64,000 nt of DNA, taken from the NCBI GenBank assembly GCA_025642065.1, contig JAODUP010000407.1, positions 181,001 to 245,000 of the forward strand, read 5' to 3'. Shown here one piece after another: positions 1-13,124 of the stretch. The notes beneath the pieces were generated by a model, which saw nothing but the letters and a program-made list of their open reading frames with translations, was not told the DNA's origin and did no database searches. Both the position numbers and the translations under genes were made by a program. Position 1 is the first letter of the stretch; the number at the start of each line of letters is the position of its first letter. The stretch comes from Paralvinella palmiformis (taxonomy: Eukaryota; Annelida; Polychaeta; Terebellida; Alvinellidae).

Positions 1-777
1 AAATTTTCTGGATATGTCGTAAACCTTTAGATCACACAGCGACGGAATGAATGCTATTTTTTCACATTGAACTCTATCGAGCACGAAGACGGACACATGC
101 ACTCCGGGCTGTCAATAATTCGGAATGTCGTGACACGGTTATTGGGTATCGAAAACAAAATTATAGACAATTATGTGAAACTTCGCTCTTTGCGTTAATA
201 TAATCGATGAAATTAAAATTCACTAGTTGTCATATCCAAAACATGACCTATTTTAACGCACTGTAAAAACACACCTAAAAACGTACGCATCGACCCCTAT
301 TTTGTGATTACAAGCTTTAAAATGGCTCAATAGCGAAACGATTGTTGTGTCATGAATACTTTTGATTTATGACGGTAAATATAATATCCATAAATGCAAC
401 CCCCCCCCCACCGTGCTCATGGCGAGCTTTAAGACGATTTACATTGTAGAACTAAACATAATCATGTCTCTTGCAAATCAAGAGTAAATAGACATCGGTC
501 TTGATAAGCTAACTAGTTCTCCATGACAACGAGACAAACATGCATATATGATGAAGGAATACATTAATATACATGTAAACTATCAAGGGAACTGCCTTAT
601 ACCGCAGTTATAGCGTCAGGTTTGGGTATGAAAATATAGCCAGTTAGTTTGTATTGTCTTTTTATACTTTAATCGGGTATGGCTTTCTCCTTAACATAAC
701 GATGACATCGAGTCATGAAGTATTCCATCATAAAATATGTAGTGTATTTCCTTATTGTAACGTCACTATGTAAATAG

Positions 778-960
<183 letters not shown>

Positions 961-1940
961 ATAAGTTTTAAAACTAAGCCAGCAAGATTACAATACATTA
1001 AAGTGTCCATCATGACTTCCCTAATACAACTGAATGGGTCCTCTGGATGACAACAATTTCGTAATCTCGTGATTGAAATTTATTGTGTAAACGAAGAATC
1101 CTGCAGTCAGGATATTTTATCTAAAGAAACGTTAGACATGTTTTGTTAGATAAGTATGCTAGTCAGACTGGATTCTAATCAGGATTTATTGTGACAAAAT
1201 CTCCGAGTTTACTACTGTCCTGTCTGAGCCGTGGACTATGGATGGGGGGGGGGCCTTGACCAGATAAGGGAACTTCTGATACGGGGTAATTTGGCGGGAG
1301 CGACTAACTGAATGACATATTATAGATCTTCATATTAACCTATTTACGTGTACAGGACGTGGAGACTGTAAATGAATCCCGAGCACAATAACTGGTGGCG
1401 CTGGATCACGCACATGAAGTGGATTGTATAATAGCGTGACTTCCTCTAGTGTAGCCACAGTACGGTATAGCTGAGGTAACAGCGTACGAGGTGTCGTGAA
1501 ATTACTGTGGATACAAAACCCGGCATTACTCCTGATGCAAGTAAAGCTTCATTTGATAGATGACTTCTGTTATATGGAATAATAATTAGAGTATACGGCG
1601 ACGGCTTAAACTTCGATAGTCGATAGTTTGGGGCAACAAAGACAGGAGATAGCTCGCGTTACTATTATGGATGCACAATACTGAAAGAAGGAAATATGCG
1701 AAGAGCAAATAATACAATTGTCATCTTTAAAAATGCACAGACGTGTGTACACATCAACATATGAATATGTGTATTGTTCGCTCCAGCGCCGTATTATCCA
1801 CAAGGCTGACTAGAGTGAAGCGTAGGGGCCCAGTGGCGACCAGGAGCCCATCAATATATTTTACTGAGGCACTGTTACCAGCGGCCTAGGGCGCCAATGG
1901 TTAAAGACACCTTCCATTCTGCACCATAGCGATACATGTA

Positions 1941-1942
<2 letters not shown>

Positions 1943-1985
<43 letters not shown>

Positions 1986-2060
1986 GTCTGTCTGTCTGTC
2001 TATATGTATGTATGTATGTATTTATGTATGTATGTATGTATGTATGTATGTATGTATGTA
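1943..2060. repeat. Compound (TC)n(TGTC)n(TATG)n microsatellite
   Basis: A TC run of about 38 bp passes into TGTC units and then TATG units. This looks like one compound microsatellite that changed unit by point mutation. Confidence 0.95.
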
Positions 2061-2498
2061 TAAAACTCGATATAGGACACTTACATAAAATATGTTAAGA
2101 CCTTGCACATAAAGTAGTAAAGGATTTACAACAGCAAATATAAACCATTACAATTTCAATTCTTCTTACATGGAGCTGTAAGTTAGTTTAGTAATTCACC
2201 TTTAAAGTGACAGCACTCATTATTTAAGAACCGCCCTATTATTGAGAAACTCGATGTGCCAATAGATTAGAAAACAAAATGCAGAAATAAACTCCGTGTA
2301 CTTTGAGTGATCACACCTTGAAGAACAAAATTCTAATGCGTTGATTTTATAAGAATGTTGCGTGCTGACATCAAAATTGCAATCATTAGATCATATCGTG
2401 TCAATTTTATAACAAGGTAAGAAACACGCCCACATCATTATTTAGAAATGATGTCAAGAGTTGAGCAGGGTTCGTTTTAGCTCCAATAACATTTTATT

Positions 2499-2500
<2 letters not shown>

Positions 2501-2596
<96 letters not shown>
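2501..2596. repeat. (CA)n(TA)n microsatellite
   Basis: A CA run of about 38 bp continues directly into a TA run of about 55 bp. The same CA-to-TA arrangement recurs at several places in the window. Confidence 0.95.
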
Positions 2597-2597
<1 letters not shown>

Positions 2598-3229
2598 CAA
2601 AATATGCTAATCATAATACTTATTGTTATTTTCATGACACCGTTACATCCAAGGATCTCAGTTCCAAAGATGCTGATTGTCTTGGTCGCTATACTAACTT
2701 ATCTACAGTCAATGGAAGCTGTCGGGATATCACGGATACATTAAGTATATATTTAAGCCTTAACCAGCGTATTACGGTGAATAATCGTTACTGGGTTATT
2801 AACGAAATTCTGGATCTATATTGACAGTGTATCAGAATCTTCCCGGAAATGGTTTAAATAATCTACGTACCTGCGATTGACTTGTTGTGTGACCTGACGC
2901 TTATTTCTAATTAATGCTTTTTATCGATCTTTACCTGTAATCACCGATTCCAATCCGACTGGAGAGTGCTAATGATGGGGTTTGTTCAGGTAAATATATG
3001 GCTAAACAAATTCAGAGGTTTCTGGCGTGCCACCAAAATGCAAGTAATTACTTGACACTTCTCGAGCAGGGTATTTCAGATGACCAAGTAGGTGGAAATT
3101 GTTTGCAAGTAGATTTGTTTCACTTTATGAATCAATAGATTCAGAGGTAATCATGTACAAATTTAGCGAGCTTCGTCTGTTTGTTCTGGATAGTGGAATC
3201 GTGGCGATATTATAACCTGATTGTATGTT

Positions 3230-3440
3230 GTAGTTTGTGCGTCATAAAATGCTACGGTCTGTTGTAGTGCGTCATGTTGTGTTCTAACAAGTTATGGCAT
3301 GTCATAATGCTGGATCTCACAGTATGCTGCGGCATGTCATAATGTATTGCAGAATGCCATAAAATGTTCTAATGCGTTATAGCAGGTCATGGTATGTTTC
3401 AGCATGCTATAAAACGACATATCATAAACTGCTATAGTAG
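3230..3440. repeat. Degenerate tandem repeat, about 20-bp unit
   Basis: Variants of a unit containing GTCATAATG and GCGGCATGTCATAA recur about ten times, with spacing drifting around 18-22 bp. The copies are too diverged for a clear consensus by eye. Confidence 0.5.
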
Positions 3441-3552
3441 GTACTCACTGTTTTAATGCCTGGTCATCCCTTGGTAATGTGAAGCGCGCGAAATTATACG
3501 CAAATGTATGAACAATCGCGGAACTCACCACTTTTCGGTGTCTCATGAGATC

Positions 3553-3583
<31 letters not shown>

Positions 3584-4226
3584 TATATTTAATAAAGCGC
3601 CCTTACTAGCAGGAGCCATTCAAAGGCGCTGTACAAATAATATGTAATTTAATAATACCCCAAATAATGTCTGTAAAAACCCTGTAATGATTTAAAAGAT
3701 AATAATTATTTATCTGTGAAAGCGACCTTAAATAGGTGTGTTTTTAGAAGAGACTTAAAATTTCCAAGAGACGACGCATTTCTAATATTTGCCGGCAACT
3801 TATTCCACAAAGTGGGGGCTGCAACACTAAACGCACAATCACCATATGACTTGAGCCGAGACACTGGCACCTGCAATAGTATCTGACTGGATGACCTGAG
3901 TTTTCGGGATGACTTTCTAATGGAAACCAGTTCACACAGGTATTCTGGTGCCATATCATTAATAGATTTATAAGTTATTAACAGAATCTTAAAATGGATA
4001 CGCTGTCTAACAGGTAGCCAATGTAGTTTTTGAAGAATTGGGGTGATATGATCATATTTTCTAGTATTTGTTACAATGCGAGCTGCACTATTCTGAATTC
4101 GCTGAAGGCGATTAATGTTATAATCAGATATGCCATATAACAGGGAGTTACAATAGTCTATACGAGATGTAACAAAGGCATGAACTACAGTTAAAAGTGA
4201 TTCTTGTGTCAAGAATGCTTTTAAAC
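3553..4226 (-). mobile_element. 5'-truncated L2/CR1-type LINE, C-terminal part of ORF2
   Basis: On the minus strand an open frame of about 170 codons reads as the region after the reverse transcriptase core of L2/CR1-like LINEs. Recognisable landmarks are HAFVTSRIDYCNSLLYG, RLQRIQNSAARIV, HWLPVRQRI and LWNKLP, in the expected order. The 3' end on the minus strand carries AAAGGCGC/GGGCGC and ends in a run of ATT units (3553-3583 on plus), typical of the microsatellite tails of this clade. A second copy of the same 3' end lies at about 30328-30650 and a smaller piece at 26531-26603. The catalytic YxDD region is absent, so this copy is dead on arrival by 5' truncation. The frame is still open, which suggests a fairly recent insertion. 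The exact 5' junction near 4226 is uncertain. Confidence 0.88.
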
Positions 4227-4700
4227 AGTGGATGTTCAACCACATAAAGACAATCGAAATCCGTCTTTGAAAATTAAACTCATCTCAGGAACCGAGAAGG
4301 GCGATTTATCACTTCAATCGTTTACAAAAGGTAATGATGATTGTTTTAGAGTAACAGTAATTTTCGGCCATCTCCAGAAATCACATCTGATCGCAAATCA
4401 ACTTACTAAATCCACTCATTAGTTCTTACGTCATCTAGAATACCATATTCACAATTGTGTTATCCTCATTAATACAAAATACCTGACGTCTTATTCGTCA
4501 AACATTTTCATTTTTGTATTTATGATCAAGAGAATAGTTCATGCTAATATGTTATTTATATTCGCAGTATGGGTTTTAGCAGTTTGTTACAGCGTGACAT
4601 GTATCGTGTCAACAAATATCCGGAGTATTTTGCATCATGGTATATTGTATGGTTAAAGGAACAGTCCACCGTCATTTCATTGCATGGGTGGGTGAGTGAG

Positions 4701-5510
4701 TGAGTAGTAGTAGTAGCAGTAGTAGTATTTATTTCCAATTTCAATATCAAATAACGTATACATAATGCAATTTTACAAGTATATTACATATAAAGAAATT
4801 GGGGGACCGATGTAGCCGAAGATGTCATCCCATTGGCCCCGAACAATCATAGCTAATAATAGTCAGCTCGATAAAACCCCGTTTGTGTATTTGCAAGTCT
4901 GGTCGTGTGTGTATTGGAAGTATGTGGACCAGGTACCAAGGAATCATATAATTACCTAGACATGAATTTAGGCGGAATAAGCCATCGAAGGATATAGGAA
5001 GTCTCTTGCTAATAAAGTCGTCCATGAACAAACATACGTGGTATTGATACATGTCACTTAATTTTTAGATTTCACAGTTTTTGAATAAGGGATCCGTATG
5101 ATTGCTATAACCCGCATTATTAATAATACGAATAGCTCTTTTCTGCAAAGACACAGTTTTCTGAAGGATTAATGAATTGGTGTTCCCCCAAATTAGTATA
5201 GCATATGAGATATATGGTTGTATGAGAGCCAGGTATAAAGTTTCCAGACTATTTTTTGGTAGGAATTTCTTTACTTGTTTTATGCCATATAAGGCCCGAG
5301 AAATCTTATTTTTCACGTAAATCAAATGATATTTCCATGAAAGAGTCTCGTCCAGAAAGACACCAAGAAATTTGGTGGTTTTCTCTTGGAATTGAGAACC
5401 AATTTGCTCTAAATGAGTACCACCAACTGAAATATCCAAGATGCTAAAATCAAAATTTTTGGTACCACCTTTGAAAACCGTATATTTTGTTTTGTTTTTA
5501 TTTTGCGTGA
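4701..5510 (-). mobile_element. Truncated LINE, post-RT C-terminal region (second family)
   Basis: The minus-strand frame at about 5065-5510 carries KTKYTVF, then KFLGVFLDETLSW, YISYAILIWGN and LQKRAIRIINNAGY, ending with a PLF motif. This is the order seen downstream of the catalytic motif in non-LTR retrotransposon reverse transcriptases. A frameshift near 5060 moves the rest into another frame (FMDDFISKRLP), so the copy is broken. The 3' end on the minus strand is GGAAATAAATACT followed by ACT units (4701-4735 on plus). The same terminal segment recurs alone at about 38940-39030. The 5' side abuts the large GAGT repeat at 5515, which hides the junction. The family differs from the neighbouring LINE at 3553-4226 in both protein and tail. 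Confidence 0.85.
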
Positions 5511-5514
5511 CTGA

Positions 5515-6129
5515 GTGAGTGCGAGCGAGCGAGCGAGTGAGTGAGTGAGTGAGTGAGTGAGTGAGTGAGTGAGTGAGTGAGTGAGTGAGTGAGTGGTGAG
5601 TGGATGTGGTGGTAGTGAGTGAGTGGTGAGTGAGTGAGTGAGTGGTGGTGGTGAGTGGTGAGTGGTGGTGGTGGTGGTGGTGGTGGTGAGTGGTGAGTGA
5701 GTGAGTGGTGGTGGTGGTGGTGAGTGGTGAGTGGTGGTGGTGAGTGAGTGGTGAGTGGTGGTGAGTGGTGAGTGGTGGTGAGTGGTGGTGATGAATGGTG
5801 TAGATGGTGGTGGTGGTGGTGGTGGTGGTGGTGGTGGTGGTGGTGAGTGAGTGAGTGAGTGAGTGAGTGAGTGAGTGAGTGAGTGAGTGAGTGAGTGAGT
5901 GAGTGAGTGAGTGAGTGAGTGAGTGAGTGAGTGAGTGAGTGAGTGAGTGAGTGAGTGGTGGTGGTGGTGGTGAGTGTTGGTGGTGGTGGTGGTGGTGGTG
6001 GTGGTGGTGGTGGTGAGTGGTGGTGGTGATGTGGTGGTGGTGGTGAGTGAGTGAGTGAGTGAGTGAGTGAGTGAGTGAGTGAGTGAGTGAGTGAGTGAGT
6101 GAGTGAGTGAGTGAGTGAGTGAGTGAGTG
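5515..6129. repeat. 615-bp (GAGT)n / (GGT)n satellite-like block
   Basis: Pure GAGT arrays alternate with GGT arrays and mixed GGTGAGT segments. On the minus strand it reads as long THSL and TTTT/PPPP peptides, which are low-complexity artefacts. Another pure GAGT-family array (as CTCA) lies at 56738-56922 and a short one at 49104-49144. Confidence 0.95.
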
Positions 6130-6139
6130 AAATTTGAGA

Positions 6140-8160
6140 TCATGGTTTATCGGTATTGCATACTGTGATTTCTAATTATTATCACAACTAATTTAAGAAT
6201 ATTTTTCCAAATATATATAGAAGCAATTTTTCTAAAGTTTTCTAAAAGGTCACATATTTATCACGTATAACAACTTTTAAACATTGGATACCTAAATACG
6301 AGATTAATTCGTGAATCTTCGATGCTCTTAAATGACACGACGAATGAGACATCTTCAAATCAATGTTGAAGAGTATGTTCCAATAGAACAGACACCACGG
6401 TTTTATAAGAAGGCATTACATTTTGGGATAATTATCTATCAGATTGCAGACCAAAACTTGATTTTTTCTGGAAATGTTCATTTCCTTCATACTTTGTCAA
6501 CTGGTTATACGCCAGGTCCTTCAAAGCCAAGACAAACTTAGATTTGTATTTACGGTATAATGTTTCAACCATCTTCTTCAGAACACGCTAACAGGTGGCA
6601 TATTCAAGGTCTTTCTAACATGCACTGACTTAACTAATAATTGTTGCCATTTAGGAAAAGTTGAAGTCGAAGATATTATTTTTCCGCTAATAATATATTG
6701 GTGAAAATAAAATTTTGCGACTAAGGTCTACTACCGTGGGAAAACTAATCTTAAAGAGATATTGTGATGGGACAATGATGACAGCGTGGTTTGTTGCGTC
6801 AGTTATGGTATATAATGTGTTTAGTTGTCCAAAGAAGAATTACTTTAGCTCACACTAGCCATTAGTCACTGGTAAACAACGAGAACATTGTTGGTTCTAC
6901 GTCGATAACTGTCATCTTAAAAACAACAATATTGTATTGACAGATCACAACAGATGTTTTATATTAGTGTATCAAACTTTTTTTTTACTGTGATGAAGAT
7001 ACGTTGCTTGATTTAAGTCCAAATTCTAACAGATGTAATTTAAATAATCTGTGCAGATAATGGGGTCAAACCTGATTTGTTGTATTTGTTTGTTGCGAGA
7101 ATGATCAGGCTCTTCTATGTTTAATGCATATAACAATATATATATTATTTATATACGTTATTTAGTATTAAAGGAGAAAAGGGAATAATAGCGCAAAGTA
7201 TAGATAGATAAATTGAAGTAACCTTTAGATATTATGATATCAGCTTCAATAATATATTTACTGGGAATATACATACACGTATTTATTAGTAAATAGTAAC
7301 ATATTCAGGGGTCTATTCAGCCGATAAAAACTTTGTTCCATAGCAGTTGACACTCCATATCCATTAGACACCAAAATTAAATGAAGTGTAGAAGTATATT
7401 TTATTAAACACCTGACTTTGACTAAAGAAACAAATTAAAATACCTAAAACCACTGGAGTAGCAGGATTAATATGATACTGCGGTGTATTAAATTATCTGT
7501 AGTAACATCTTTAAATATGAAATCTAAGGGGCACCTTGCTACACAACCACCCATAGGAATAAAAATGGTCGAGATCCGTACACATATATGCACGTAAGGT
7601 TGCACAGGTGACAATGATATTACATCAGATGCGAATGCCAATGTCCACTTGTAATATAGTAAAAAATATTTATAGTTTAGTATATCATAGTAGTTATTTA
7701 TTGACAGCAATAGATTAGCATTGGGCCCTTATGCTAGTTGGGTTCCTGGGCAAGTGCCCAGCGTGCCAATGCATTCCAAATGCCCGGCGTTTGAGTGTGT
7801 ACACGATGACATTAGCATTTTGTTTCGCAATTTTGTATCAACAAGCTCTATTTTTGTGTTGTTTCATATGGTTAAATGTAGAATGGATAAATCGGACCAT
7901 ATTGTTAAACATGCCACAAGGGTTGTTTAGAAAACCATAAAAATAAAGACTTGAATAGAAATATATGTTCTTTATTCCAATTGACAATACGATACACTTC
8001 TGACACAGCAACGGACAGATTTATTTTGTATTGACTTGCTGAGAGCTCCCTTTGCTACCTTGCTTGATTTCTCTGTTATCAAAGTTATATTTAATAAAAA
8101 CAAAAGCTAACAAGACCATTTGCTTCTTCACGGAGTTTTCTTCTATCAGTGAGGTCGAAT
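6140..8160. other. Gene-free stretch
   Basis: No exon, RNA gene or mobile-element protein is visible. A 60-bp segment near 7617-7680 resembles 40581-40650 and may be a short dispersed repeat. Confidence 0.5.
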
Positions 8161-8169
8161 TACAACGCA

Positions 8170-8620
8170 TTGTAAAGGATGTTCACTGGATCCACTTCCT
8201 AAACGTATGGTCAAACAGGTCATGGGACCACTTCTACCATTAATGACTAATTTTATCAACTCGTCTCTTACACCAGGGGATGTCCATGAAAACATGAAAG
8301 TAGCCAGAATATCTCCTTTCCTGAAGAATCCTTCCTTGGATAGCGAACATCTCCAGAACTAGAAAGTTGTCGTATTCAAGCTGCAATCCTACATGGATAC
8401 TCATGGACTCCACGACCCAAAAGAGTCTGTATACAGGATCGAGCATAGCACTCGCCAGAGTTCAGAACGACTTACTATATGCCATTGACAAACATGGTGT
8501 TGACATTCTGGTCCTGTTGGATCTGAGTGCATAATGTCCTACTAGACCGTATGCAATCATTACTGAGTATTGGCGGTACTGTTCTGAGGTGGCTTAGAGC
8601 ATAGTTGACAGGATAGTTTA
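8170..8620 (+). mobile_element. Decayed L2/CR1-like LINE, reverse-transcriptase fragment
   Basis: Read across frames, the segment gives MGPLLPLMTNFINSSLTPGD, VHENMKVARISPFLKNP, then QSYMDTHGLHDP, AIDKHGVDILVLLDLSA and GGTVLRWL. These are the RT fingers/palm motifs of L2/CR1-type LINEs leading into the first catalytic aspartate region (DLSAAFD). At least three frameshifts or stops are present (the AFD part reads as a stop), and the usual LRPIS segment appears deleted. No 3' tail was found nearby. Confidence 0.75.
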
Positions 8621-8910
8621 TTCCGTTGTCCTTTTGTCTTGTTTTCTTCGAAAATTAGCTTTTACTGTTGTCACCAATGATAACCTACAGCTGAAAATTA
8701 AATAGTTGGCCCGATGTTTCGCCAGTAAAGCTATCGACGCTAATTAGTAGGGCTGTCAGATAATATTTATTTTCGGTTGAGCTATGCTTCGGGATGCTAA
8801 TATAGTTTATTATATTCGAGGTGGCAATAATCAGGTAGAGTATATTGAGAACAATGAACAATTGAATATATCTGGCTGTCGCCTAATTTGCATTGCTTTA
8901 CAGGGGGCCG

Positions 8911-8959
<49 letters not shown>
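8911..8959. repeat. (TA)n microsatellite
   Basis: About 49 bp of uninterrupted TA. Confidence 0.95.
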
Positions 8960-8962
<3 letters not shown>

Positions 8963-10737
8963 GGCTTATAGGCCACTAACATACTTAACAACTCTTCGCC
9001 ATTCTCTAAAGTTCATTGTTCCATCAACTTTCCATCACTTTTACTGTTGTTTTATAATAATTCAGAGATGTATTGTTTACAGCTGAGTTCACGTTTTGCA
9101 CACCAAAGTGACAACGCTCGTCTTTTTCGACTTCCCATATCTGCTGAAAATCGTAGCTCTTATACAGTAATAGAAGACTTAGCGGATGTTATGTTCATAT
9201 TAACACAGCATGGCATCCAGTCCATCATGTTTACAACAACTACTAAATATTTAATCATTTATAGCCGGTAAATAATATTTTATCCCGACAACTTAAGGCT
9301 ATGCGTATAGAATGCTAGAGTCATGTGCACGAAACTATGTCTAAACATTAAGACACTATGTCAAATTACGTTATATCCTCGCAACACAATGACTAAAGCT
9401 ACAAAAGACGACAGTAATCTAGGTCTAATATGCCATAATACTATATTTCGCTGTGTATTATACCAATCTATTAACACTTATATAAGGAGTAACATTTTGA
9501 TAAATAAAAGCTGAATTATTAGAAGTACTTAATTACCATGACAATTAATTTTAATCGAAGTGATAGATTGTTGCTGCCCAATTATAAATATCCAACTTTT
9601 ATTATTTGCTAGAAAAATGTCTAAAGTACCTTAGTATTTGCTTGTATGTTGTTAATGTAAGTGTTCATCCACTAATAGGATATTGAAAATAGTTATTAAT
9701 ATACCAATGGATATGGCACTATTAGCCTAACTGTTAAAGTGAGTTATACTTCAGTATTATACAAAGAATGCGATGATGATATGGAATTATCAATCTGATG
9801 AAGTTTGGATTAATGTTGTTGAGTATATCCATTGAGCAATAACGTTGTTCTGTGTACAGTTGTCCTACAATCCGGAAGATCTCCTTCCTGATGTGGCTTC
9901 ACTGGCAGCTGCTTTACTCATAATAACAATCTCATTATCAGTTCAGCTACTTCTGATGGTATCATTGTTAGAATTATGAAGCGACCTGACAACATTCTCA
10001 TTAAATGGATACACGTTCTTCAGAGACTATTAATCGCATGAAAAATCGGCATTATTAGCATAGCATATCAGATTAAAGCTAACGTTGTATATAGAGTCTG
10101 CTTTCTCGAAATGCATATATTAGCTAGGATCAAACATGAGCTTCTCGATAAGGTTTTATTCGAGTCCTTTTAGGAACTAGTATTCCTCAATATTAAGGTC
10201 AAGATACCATCTGACTTCTAAATAAGATCAATGGATTGTTAAAAATAGAACATATATCAGCAAAATTTCCATGAAGACGATACGCTTGTATCCTACGTTC
10301 CTGATCAACCACAAATATAGTTTGATTGAAGATCGAACTGCCCCAGATTTTCAGTGATATAGCCAAAACACAGTCCTTCAAACAAATTCACCTGAAACTT
10401 TTAAAATCTAGAATGCCAACAGAAGAAATCCCCCGTGTTTCCCCTATGATCAGTGACTTGAGGAGAGCACGCACTCATACCATAACAGGTGGTTTACTAT
10501 GGGGACATACGTGCTGGGTAATACTGTTTGTTATCAGGAACTGTGACCTGGTCATTATTTCACTCCTACTCAAACGTCATGTTGGTGGCTGTTTATTATT
10601 GTAGCTATTCGTTCATTATCACTCCTATGTGACACAGTACCATTAATCCGTATACGATAATGATAGTGCAAAAGGTGTCTTTGAAGGTCACAGGAAAAGG
10701 TTTTCCAAATTAGTCAAAATGTCGTTGTTATTTATTA
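8960..10737. other. Gene-free stretch with one flanking repeat
   Basis: No recognisable exon. The segment at about 10001-10078 is similar to 12484-12562, so diverged direct repeats flank the LINE at 10738-12118. The region 9850-10200 may hold more unrecognised LINE sequence. Confidence 0.5.
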
Positions 10738-12118
10738 AAATCAATTTCAGTCAGACTGCATGATAATCTTCAGCCAGCTTACCGTACCGGTTACTCTACA
10801 GAGACCGCGCTCCTGAAGGTCCATCGTGACATTGCTGAAGCTTTAGATAGGAAGCGTATGGCAGCATTAGTTCTGCTTGACTTGTCTGCTGCTTTCGATG
10901 TCATAGATTATAAGATCCTTCAAACACGCCTTGACCATTCATTTGGGTTAACCGGAAGTTCCCTCTCTTGGATCAAGTCTTATCTTAGTGACAGATCTCA
11001 GTGTGTTAGGCATGACGACATCAGAAGGTAAGTGCCGGAATTTTGAGGTGCCACAAGGATCGGTACTTGGACCAGGTAATAATGTTTGTATTCAAAACCA
11101 ATTGTGCGATATGTGGCCGACATAATTTTCTCTACCACTGTTATGCAGATGATACCCAGGTTTATATGGCGATCATGCCCAAAACAACTTGGTCCCACGT
11201 GCAAAGAAATTTGAAGCTTGCTTGGCTGATATCAGTACTTGGATGAGTGCAAACATACTTACATTAAACGAGGAAAAGACAGAGCTCATTATCTTTAACC
11301 CAAAACATCAGGTTGGGATAAATGAGGAAATATAGCTTGAGGTAGGTAAAGATACTGTTTCTGTAGCATCGTCAGTGAAGAACTTATGAGTGTATTTTTA
11401 TACATCCCTTACCATGGTGAGGCAAGTAAATGCAATAACCAAAGCCTGTTATTAACAAATTCATAATATTGGTCATATCAGGCGGTACATCACATTGAAT
11501 GCTTGCAAAACACTGGCACACGCCCTGGTAACATCTCGGCTAAATTACGGCAACGCTCTCCTGTATGGTCTTCCAAGCACACTGATGACGCGGCTACAAA
11601 AAGTACAGAATTCGTCTGCCAGGTTAGTCACTCCCGCTCATAAAAGAGAACATATAACACCAGCCTTGAACCCTCTGCATTGGCTTCCAGTTATATACAG
11701 GTCGCAGTACAAGATTTTGGTGTATACTTTTAAGGCACTTCAAGGGACTGCCCCTCAGTACTTAGAGGAACTTGTGATTCCATATCAGCCGACAAGGTCT
11801 TTACGGTCTGAGTCTGGAGCATTCTTAGCGGTACCAACATCACGTGGAGTGACATACGGTAACAGATTTTCAGAAAGGCTGCTGCAACCTTATGAAATAA
11901 TATTCCAGTAACCATCAGAAAGTGCAAGACCCTTGATACCCTCAAAAAGAAGATAAAAACTAATCATTTTGTTTCAGCTTTTCCTGCTAAATATATATAT
12001 ATGTATTTGGCTGGAAAGAATTATGTATTTTTAAAGATGTAAATTTGTTACATCCACATGAATTATTTACAGGTTATATAGGGTTCTATATAAATTTCGT
12101 ATATTCTTATTATTATTG
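10738..12118 (+). mobile_element. Broken L2/CR1-type LINE, RT domain to 3' end
   Basis: Successive plus-strand frames give QPAYRTGYSTETALL, then LVLLDLSAAFDVID (first catalytic motif), SYLSDRSQ, YADDTQVYM at about 11140-11170 (the YxDD catalytic box), and from 11495 an open frame with HALVTSRLNYGNALLYGLP, LQKVQNSSARLV, HWLPVIYRSQYKI and RSLRSES. That is the full order of the RT and C-terminal regions of L2/CR1-like elements. Frameshifts between these blocks and stops near 11040, 11330 and 11390 show it is inactive. The 3' end reads TTACAGGTTATATAGGGTTC and ends in ATT units near 12118. A solitary copy of this tail lies at 26326-26372. The endonuclease and 5' part are missing or unrecognisable. 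Confidence 0.88.
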
Positions 12119-12483
12119 AAGACGCTTGTAAACAAAGCTCTGGCACTACGTGTTGTTTGTCAAACATGACGTCACACGATAATCCCTAGCGAGCTTAGCA
12201 CACACTATAGCAATGGCTCTTGAAAGTTCGGAAATTAAGGATTTAGTGAACATTTTAATGGAAATATGATAACTGGTGGTTAGAATTGTTTTGAGTGTGG
12301 TAGTGTATCAGATAGGGAATAAAATAATTGTTTGTTTCGTTATATTTACTTCGAAATGTGAAATTTCTTTTCCTGTCACCTTTAAATAAGCATACATCCT
12401 TAACACCTGTATCTAGATGGAAACTGTTAAGGGAATGATACATGCATTCGTCCTCGACTCTGAATCAGACTGACAAAATCCCC

Positions 12484-12562
12484 ATTCAATGGATCCACGT
12501 TCTTGGTGGACCATTAATCACATGAAAAGTCAGCATTATTGACGTAATATATCAGATTTCAA
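12484..12562. repeat. Right member of a diverged direct repeat (left at 10001-10078)
   Basis: Shares ATGGATMCACGTTCTT and ATTAATCRCATGAAAA, then CATTATT and ATATCAGATT, with 10001-10078. The two lie either side of the broken LINE. Confidence 0.6.
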
Positions 12563-13120
12563 AACTAGCTCTAGCAAAATACTAGCTCAGTTATTTTGTT
12601 GTATGATAACCTACTGATTGTACGAGAAAACCCTTCTCGGACAAAAACCACCGCGGATAAATCCCTCCAAGACCCAACCACCTGGAAAAAACATCCCTTA
12701 TAGTCACGAAGCATTACATTGGCTAACTGGTCCGTATATTATGTTCAGAATTAGTTAGTGTATATATGAATACGTATGCATGGTCAAATATACTTTATGT
12801 TGTTATGTTGTTAGTGTGTACATGAAAACACATGGTAAAATATATACTTGATCATTAGCTTGTAAGAACTGTATAATAAACAGAAACGGGTTCTGATAAT
12901 TGAGGAGAGACAATCAACTTATCTGAACAAAGAATTTCTCTTTTGGGGGGGGAATGAGACAGGCAACTCAATGAGAGATGCCACTACATTTATTGCTGTA
13001 ATTATGCGCATGAACAGAGACGTCAAAAGCAATGAAAGCTTCTACCATTTAACTCAGAGTACAAGGTGTAAGGAGCAGCAACTTAGACTTCTATTCTCTT
13101 ATCATTCTGACAACTAAGTG
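12563..13120. other. Gene-free stretch
   Basis: No exon or mobile-element protein recognised. One short G run (about eight G) is present near 12945. Confidence 0.45.
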
Positions 13121-13124
13121 AAGC

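Noticed and set aside
5409..6143. 244-codon minus-strand frame of THSL and poly-Thr/Pro
   Set aside because: Translation of GAGT/GGT simple repeats.
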